A stretch of DNA of 64,000 nucleotides from Humisphaera borealis (GTDB taxonomy: Bacteria > Planctomycetota > Phycisphaerae > Tepidisphaerales > Tepidisphaeraceae): NCBI RefSeq assembly GCF_015169395.1, contig NZ_CP063458.1:1612001-1676000 (forward strand), read 5' to 3'. The number at the start of each line of letters is the position of its first letter. The first letter of the stretch is position 1. A program made the position numbers and the translations under genes. The notes beneath the pieces are model-generated. The model did not search any database and was not told the origin of the DNA. It saw nothing but the letters and a program-made list of their open reading frames with translations. Positions 60,040 to 64,000 of this stretch are shown here, in pieces.

Positions 60040-60981
60040 TCAGCGGAGCATAAACCATGCTCGTCCTGGCCGATTGCTAGGGTGGTGCTCGGTGGTGTAC
60101 ACCCGAACGCCGTTGATGACGAAGTGGGGGCGGTCGCTGCGACCGTCGGGGTGACCGGACTCTGAAAACACGTACTGGTCCTCAACGCGATACCAAGCCG
60201 TAGTCCCTATTTCGAATCTGTGAGCGGTTTGACGGACGAACCCGTCGTTATCTCGGCCCGGATAGATAAGGCCCTCGTTAGCTTCAAACAGAACCTTCAA
60301 GCAAGAGCCGGCTGGGTGATCGCGGTCTGGATAAAAATATCTGGCGTGCAGTGGGCCGCCAAAATATCTCCGGCCCCGGTCCAGCCCTACACGGTAATCG
60401 ACGTGGACCCGCATCGCGTTTATCAGACAGGAAGCGAGTCTGGCAATCGGCACTCTGAAGCCCGCGAGGAACGGGGTGGCGGCCTCGAACTCTCCCGAGT
60501 AGCCATATGAAGCCCGGGGATCTTTCCAGCCCCAACCCTGAGGCAAGGGTGTAAGGGCCGTCTGGTGCGAGAGCCACGTGGTAATGCCGGTAGTGGCATC
60601 GTAGCGGCTTTCCCAGTGCAATCGCGGAAGGTGGTGCCCAGAGCTGAAGAAGACCGAGACTCCATGACCGTCCCGAACCACTCGTATGCGGCCGCCAAAC
60701 GCTTCGCCGCCACCGGGCCCCAAAGGAAACGTGGCGGACTCAAGACTTACCGCGCAGAAGAGATTGCGCAACGGGACGCCCGCAAGTCCCCAGTTGCTTT
60801 CAACCAGCCGCAGACGTCCGCCCGGGACGCCGGACATGACGGCCGTCATGAGGCCATCCAAAATCTCAACCCGAATGCCGGGCTCGGGATCGGCGCAAGG
60901 AAACTCAAGACGGAATCCACCAGCCAAGGGATCGAAGGTGAAATCGGCTCGTCCAGTCTGCATCGAAATGACCTTGGGCAA
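60040..60981 (-). CDS. Hypothetical protein in the CHAT block
   Basis: This 313-aa protein is beta-rich with many aromatic residues (TFDPLAGGFRLEFPCADPEPGIRVEILDG; VHVDYRVGLDRGRRYFGG; VRQTAHRFEIGTTAWYRVEDQYVF) and no signal peptide or membrane span. TTG 60981 is preceded by GAAGGG; ATG 60963 (SMQTG) is an alternative. It directly follows the TGA of the CHAT-N-terminus remnant and precedes the YodC-like gene. It could be a sensor or binding partner of the CHAT protease; family unknown to me. Confidence 0.6.
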   Translation of the reverse strand: MPKVISMQTGRADFTFDPLAGGFRLEFPCADPEPGIRVEILDGLMTAVMSGVPGGRLRLVESNWGLAGVPLRNLFCAVSLESATFPLGPGGGEAFGGRIRVVRDGHGVSVFFSSGHHLPRLHWESRYDATTGITTWLSHQTALTPLPQGWGWKDPRASYGYSGEFEAATPFLAGFRVPIARLASCLINAMRVHVDYRVGLDRGRRYFGGPLHARYFYPDRDHPAGSCLKVLFEANEGLIYPGRDNDGFVRQTAHRFEIGTTAWYRVEDQYVFSESGHPDGRSDRPHFVINGVRVYTTEHHPSNRPGRAWFMLR

Positions 60982-60993
60982 CTTGCGCCCATA

Positions 60994-61132
60994 TCAGCCC
61001 TTCTCGTCGGCGGTCACCTCGGTCTTGAACGGCCGACGAGGTGCGAGAGTTCGACTGCCGTCGTCGAACGGCGTCGATAGCTTCTTTCAGCCGGACGGGC
61101 GCGTCGGCAACTTCCCAACGTTCCAATGCCAT
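60994..61132 (-). pseudogene. Remnant sharing the CHAT protein N-terminus
   Basis: From ATG 61132 the frame gives MALERWEVADAPVRLKEAID, about 60% identical to the first 20 residues of the CHAT protease (MVLEGWNVAAGPVRLIEAIK). The DNA over 60 nt is also similar. A frameshift is needed to reach the plausible C-terminal end (RPFKTEVTADEKG, stop at 60994-60996). Length is not a multiple of three (139 nt). It looks like an internally deleted paralogue of the CHAT gene, or a free copy of a shared N-terminal tag. Confidence 0.5.
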
Positions 61133-61494
61133 CGTCGACCTGCCCCGAGCGACGCTTCGTCCGTTACCATTCGACGGCCAGCACGGACGGTAGCTGCGCA
61201 TCCGCGGCCGCACTGGTTCGGGGGCCAGGTAGCGCCCACACCCACGCCGCCTAGGGGTATTGGTACTCAGCGGCAATAAGGCAAAACCGGGGTGCCAGGA
61301 CAGTGGCGGCAGGGCGGCTCTCCACCAGTCGCGGGCACGCCGCGCACACTCACCTGCCACGAGGTGCCCGGCGGGCCGCCGACGACGCGAAAACAGACGC
61401 CCCTTCGCGTTGATGCCACCTCGAGGGTGCCTGCCAGCGGTGGCCATCAAGGTTGGCTTACGGCAGAAGGCAGGCTGGCAAGTGCAAGCTTGCG
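61133..61494. other. 362-bp non-coding stretch upstream of the remnant
   Basis: No supported gene. GC-rich with scattered stops in all frames; probably holds the promoter of the CHAT block. The acidic gene ends on the far side. Confidence 0.25.
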
Positions 61495-62055
61495 CTAGGA
61501 CTCGTCGTCGCTGCCGCCGCTAACGGCCTCGTCGCCGGCGGCCATAAGGTGCCGCGTTGGGATCGATTTGTCCGTCCCGCTCTCCCAGTCGCCGCTGATC
61601 TTCAGTTGCGGCAGGTCCGGGTCTATGAGCTCGGGGGCGAGCCCCGGGTATAACCCGTTGAACCTTCGCCAGAACTCCGCCGTGAGTTCCTGTTCCAAAT
61701 CGAGCAGTGCTATGTCATCCGCCGGGTCGGCAAGCGGATCGTCGACGCTCGGCTCGTTCGGCAACGCCACATCCGTTCCCGCCGCGACCTCCGCATCGAG
61801 CCGAGCCATCAACTCGCGGCGCAAATCCGGTTCTATCGAGTCGACATAATCGCGTTGATCCTCGAGCTCCGAGACGAGACTGCGAAGGTCCGCATCAATG
61901 TCTCCGTCGGCGTTCGACGCAAGGCCTTCATCAAGTTCGTCGCGCGTGGACAGCCCGTTGACATAGCGGCGCCATAGCCGACTCAGCGCGCCACCGGACG
62001 TGGCGTTGAATCTTCCGAAAGCTTCAGACGGTGGTTGAACGTTTTCTTCACTCAT
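61495..62055 (-). CDS. Acidic hypothetical protein coupled to the sigma factor
   Basis: This 186-aa strongly acidic protein (rich in Asp and Glu, e.g. LADPADDIALLDLEQELTAE and GDEAVSGGSDDES) has a helical N-terminus (FNATSGGALSRLWRRYVNGLSTRDELDEGL). Its ATG at 62055 overlaps the sigma factor's end by 8 nt, so the two are translated together. That is the layout of an anti-sigma or sigma-regulating partner, and acidity could mimic nucleic acid or RNA polymerase contacts. No membrane span is visible, so it would be a soluble regulator. No recognised family. Confidence 0.6.
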   Translation of the reverse strand: MSEENVQPPSEAFGRFNATSGGALSRLWRRYVNGLSTRDELDEGLASNADGDIDADLRSLVSELEDQRDYVDSIEPDLRRELMARLDAEVAAGTDVALPNEPSVDDPLADPADDIALLDLEQELTAEFWRRFNGLYPGLAPELIDPDLPQLKISGDWESGTDKSIPTRHLMAAGDEAVSGGSDDES

Positions 62056-62794
62056 GGTCGCCCTCCTTGCCAATAATTTCCTCGCCAAGGCTTTCGCATG
62101 TAGTTTTCTTGCCGCGGTTTTCAGACCGCAAAGACGGATCGGCCGACCGAGGCCCTGGAAGTACCTTGGATTCCGAACCAAAAACATAATTCGCGAATCC
62201 AACACCGACAGCCCTGAGCTCCTCTTCAGCCTTGAGGAACCAGTCTTTAAAGGTGGTCTCTGGCTTGCCGAGCAACTTTGCCGCCTTGTCTTTATTAAAA
62301 TCCGCCCGCATGTAGGCCACAAGCGTATCGCGCGTTCTTTGCGACAGGGGACCTGGGACGGCCTCGAGGAGCGGTATTTCCGGGCGAAGTAGATCCTTAA
62401 CCAAAGCGATTAATTCGTGCTTCTCGGCCAATTCGAGTGGACCAGCGGAAGTATTGGCCAACGATTGGTCGAGCCCGCTGCTGTCTTCGCCCGCGCCGGA
62501 GTCGAGCGATGTGTCGTTGCGATTCCTTTTCTTCTTTTTGAGCCAGTCTTTCACCTTATTGCGGCAGATGCCCCTCAGGTAGTCCGAAAGCTTGCGTTCA
62601 GGCTTCACCCTGGCGAACTGCGTCCATGCGGCCAAGAAGGTTTCTTGGAACACTTCCTTAACGGCGTGATCGTCCCGTAACATAAACATGAGATACATCG
62701 TGATCGACTCCCAGTTCGGCTCGTAGACACTGTCAAGGAACCACTGCTTGTAGGGCTCGTCCCCTGGGTTAAGATTGCTGTTCGCGTTGTTCAT
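62048..62794 (-). CDS. ECF-like sigma factor
   Basis: This 248-aa sigma-70-type protein has region 2 (YEPNWESITMYLMFMLRDDHAVKEVFQETFLAAWTQFARVKPERKLSDYLRGICRNKVKDWLKKKKR) and a region-4-like HTH (LSQRTRDTLVAYMRADFNKDKAAKLLGKPETTFKDWFLKAEEELRAV). Between them is a Ser/Asp-rich linker. It is longer than the classical ECF and unlike the FecR-linked sigma factor at 37.5 kb. ATG 62794 has GGAGAAGGAG some 11-13 nt upstream. Its partner is an acidic soluble protein, not a FecR-like membrane protein. Confidence 0.8.
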   Translation of the reverse strand: MNNANSNLNPGDEPYKQWFLDSVYEPNWESITMYLMFMLRDDHAVKEVFQETFLAAWTQFARVKPERKLSDYLRGICRNKVKDWLKKKKRNRNDTSLDSGAGEDSSGLDQSLANTSAGPLELAEKHELIALVKDLLRPEIPLLEAVPGPLSQRTRDTLVAYMRADFNKDKAAKLLGKPETTFKDWFLKAEEELRAVGVGFANYVFGSESKVLPGPRSADPSLRSENRGKKTTCESLGEEIIGKEGDHE

Positions 62795-62955
62795 ATGTAG
62801 AGCCGCTCTCCTTCTCCTGACGGTCGGGCGGTCCCGGTGGCGCGGGTCAGCAGTGCGCGATTCAGTCTACCACCGCCTGCCACGCTCGGGTAAGCCGGTC
62901 TTTCGTCAATACGTCCGACCGCGATGACCGCCGCCGTCCGCCCTCCGATCGCTTC

Positions 62956-63240
62956 TCACGCGGCCAGCACTAAAGCCGACCCGACGGATTCGGTAGTGTC
63001 CACCGGCTTCGCTTCCGGTGTCAGCTCCTCTAGCACGTCGGTGATCTCCGGTAGAACTTCGAAGTGGACGGCCACGCGGAGGTGACAGTCGTCGCGGGAC
63101 GCGACGTACCGACCGGTTGCCACGAGGAACGACAGGATCGCCGCCCCGGCGCACTGGCCGGCGTCGGCCGGGAACACCCGGGACAATTCCGAAAACGCGA
63201 ACGTCAAATCGTCTGCTTGCCGAATCACGGGGCACCTCAT
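62956..63240 (-). CDS. Small hypothetical protein
   Basis: This 94-aa frame starts at ATG 63240 (a GTG two codons later in the same frame is also possible). The sequence includes FAFSELSRVFPADAGQCAGAAILSFLVATGRYVASRDDCHLRVAVHFEVLPEI, a mixed alpha/beta unit with no clear signal. It lies upstream of the sigma factor on the same strand. Function unknown. Confidence 0.45.
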   Translation of the reverse strand: MRCPVIRQADDLTFAFSELSRVFPADAGQCAGAAILSFLVATGRYVASRDDCHLRVAVHFEVLPEITDVLEELTPEAKPVDTTESVGSALVLAA

Positions 63241-63340
63241 ATTTCATGTGGCGGCGAGGCAGTCGTCCGGGCGAACGCCGCCGCGGAACTGCCCCGGAAC
63301 ACTCCGGAGGCAGGTCGCACCACCCGCTCCCGCCGCTTAA

Positions 63341-63982
63341 CTAGTCGCTCGTCGTCGTCGAGCGGTCGGGATGAAATCCGTAAGGATCGGCGAGAAACTT
63401 GCGACGGTAAACGTCCAGCGGCACCAGCAGACCCAACAGGTAGATGTACTTGGTCCGCGTAGCGGCCCGATCTTTCCCCTCCGTATGCGTCTCAGATGCG
63501 TCAGAGAGCGGCATGCCCATCCCGGCGATGGCCGCCGCCCGCGGGCAGGTGGCGATCGATTCGGTCAGCGCTGCCGCGGCCCGGACAGCCGTCGCCAGGT
63601 GGCCTCGATAGATAGCGGCCGCTGCGTAAACCGCCGCCGTGTAGGCCACCCTGCGGGAGTAGAAGCCCACGATATCCTCCCTCGCCGACGGCTGCTCAAG
63701 CAGGTGCGCGTAGATAGCAGTCCGCTCGGCCATCACCGCGTCGGCAAACGTGGACGGGTCCAACGCGCCGGAGCGGATGTCAGCGAACGCCCGCCAGGAC
63801 GTCCGGGTCGAGCACTCCTTATATCGAACCAAAGCGGCAGGATCCGTCAGCTCGGGCCACACGTGGCGGTCCGCCGCGAATGACTCGGTGATGCTATCGG
63901 CGATTCCGTCCATATAGTCGGCGCCGTGCGATGTAATGGAGCGGAGGCGCTGCACCCACAGCTTGTCATCGAATCGCCGCAA
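63341..63982 (-). CDS. Hypothetical protein, probably cut by the window edge
   Basis: This frame encodes at least 213 residues, mostly helical (DSITESFAADRHVWPELTDPAALVRYKE; FYSRRVAYTAAVYAAAAIYRGHLATAVRAAAALTESIATCPRAAA), with no signal peptide. A TTG at 63982 is the last in-frame start, but the frame is open to the window end with no stop, so the real start may lie outside. It is the first gene of the minus-strand block with the sigma factor. Family unknown. Confidence 0.55.
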   Translation of the reverse strand: MRRFDDKLWVQRLRSITSHGADYMDGIADSITESFAADRHVWPELTDPAALVRYKECSTRTSWRAFADIRSGALDPSTFADAVMAERTAIYAHLLEQPSAREDIVGFYSRRVAYTAAVYAAAAIYRGHLATAVRAAAALTESIATCPRAAAIAGMGMPLSDASETHTEGKDRAATRTKYIYLLGLLVPLDVYRRKFLADPYGFHPDRSTTTSD

Positions 63983-64000
63983 TTCGATGTCGCATAGATT

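Noticed and set aside
59736-60185. Longer in-frame version of the YodC-like gene
   Set aside because: The extension has no motif and overlaps the preceding gene; GGAGG 5 nt before ATG 59933 fixes the start.
1-64000. CRISPR array or cas genes
   Set aside because: No regularly spaced 25-40-bp repeats and no cas motif seen on either strand, although CHAT and sigma genes recall type III-E systems.

Overview
The window is GC-rich, densely coded bacterial DNA, most likely from a planctomycete (Planctomycetota; a Phycisphaerae-like lineage is my guess). The case rests on the mix of genes: ECF sigma/FecR pair, PEP-CTERM-tagged LamG protein, type II pseudopilin, two sulfatases, an S53-type protease with an N-terminal LExRQFLSA-like motif and calcium-binding repeats, a DUF4175-like giant membrane protein, and many lipoproteins with Cys lipoboxes. 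Nothing here fixes the species.

Region 1 (1-10.15 kb) is one tightly coupled plus-strand operon of a Mu-like transposable element whose left end lies outside the window. It encodes small early proteins, a MuA-type DDE transposase, a MuB-type ATPase, a GemA/Gp16 protein and several small zinc-binding or HTH proteins. It ends in an unusual cassette: DUF5131 (Gp37/Gp68, Cys cluster), two tiny proteins, an ABC-ATPase fused to a GNAT domain, and a formyltransferase. No capsid or tail gene is seen. The cassette looks like a candidate DNA-base hypermodification (Mom-like) module. A leader-peptide/hairpin/tRNA-like block lies just upstream of the transposase.

Region 2 (10.5-42.7 kb) looks like chromosomal backbone. 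It holds a lipoprotein arylsulfatase, a DUF4190 membrane protein, a HEAT/TPR protein, a GNAT, a coiled-coil protein plus a 53-aa membrane peptide, the DUF4175-like protein, a lipase-like hydrolase, a sugar ABC importer (binding protein and two permeases, no ATPase), the S53 protease, cytochrome P460 and a PAS-GGDEF-EAL protein. It closes with a sigma/FecR, LamG-PEP-CTERM, pseudopilin, sulfatase and esterase cluster that suggests sensing and breakdown of sulfated polysaccharide.

Region 3 (43-64 kb) is accessory. It opens with a large serine recombinase gene cleanly interrupted by an ISL3-family insertion sequence (1342 bp, 8-bp target duplication; removing the IS restores the frame). Small ORFs follow, including a Cys-rich one, then an AT-richer lipoprotein, an RCC1/VWA-like protein, a tyrosine-integrase remnant, a SUMF1 lipoprotein, unknown secreted proteins, a cysteine desulfurase and a large membrane protein. 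The far end is a minus-strand block with an ECF-type sigma factor, a translationally coupled acidic protein, a remnant sharing the CHAT protein's N-terminus, an unknown protein, a YodC-like protein and a 785-aa CHAT protease. That block could be a CHAT/sigma conflict or stress-response system without CRISPR genes.
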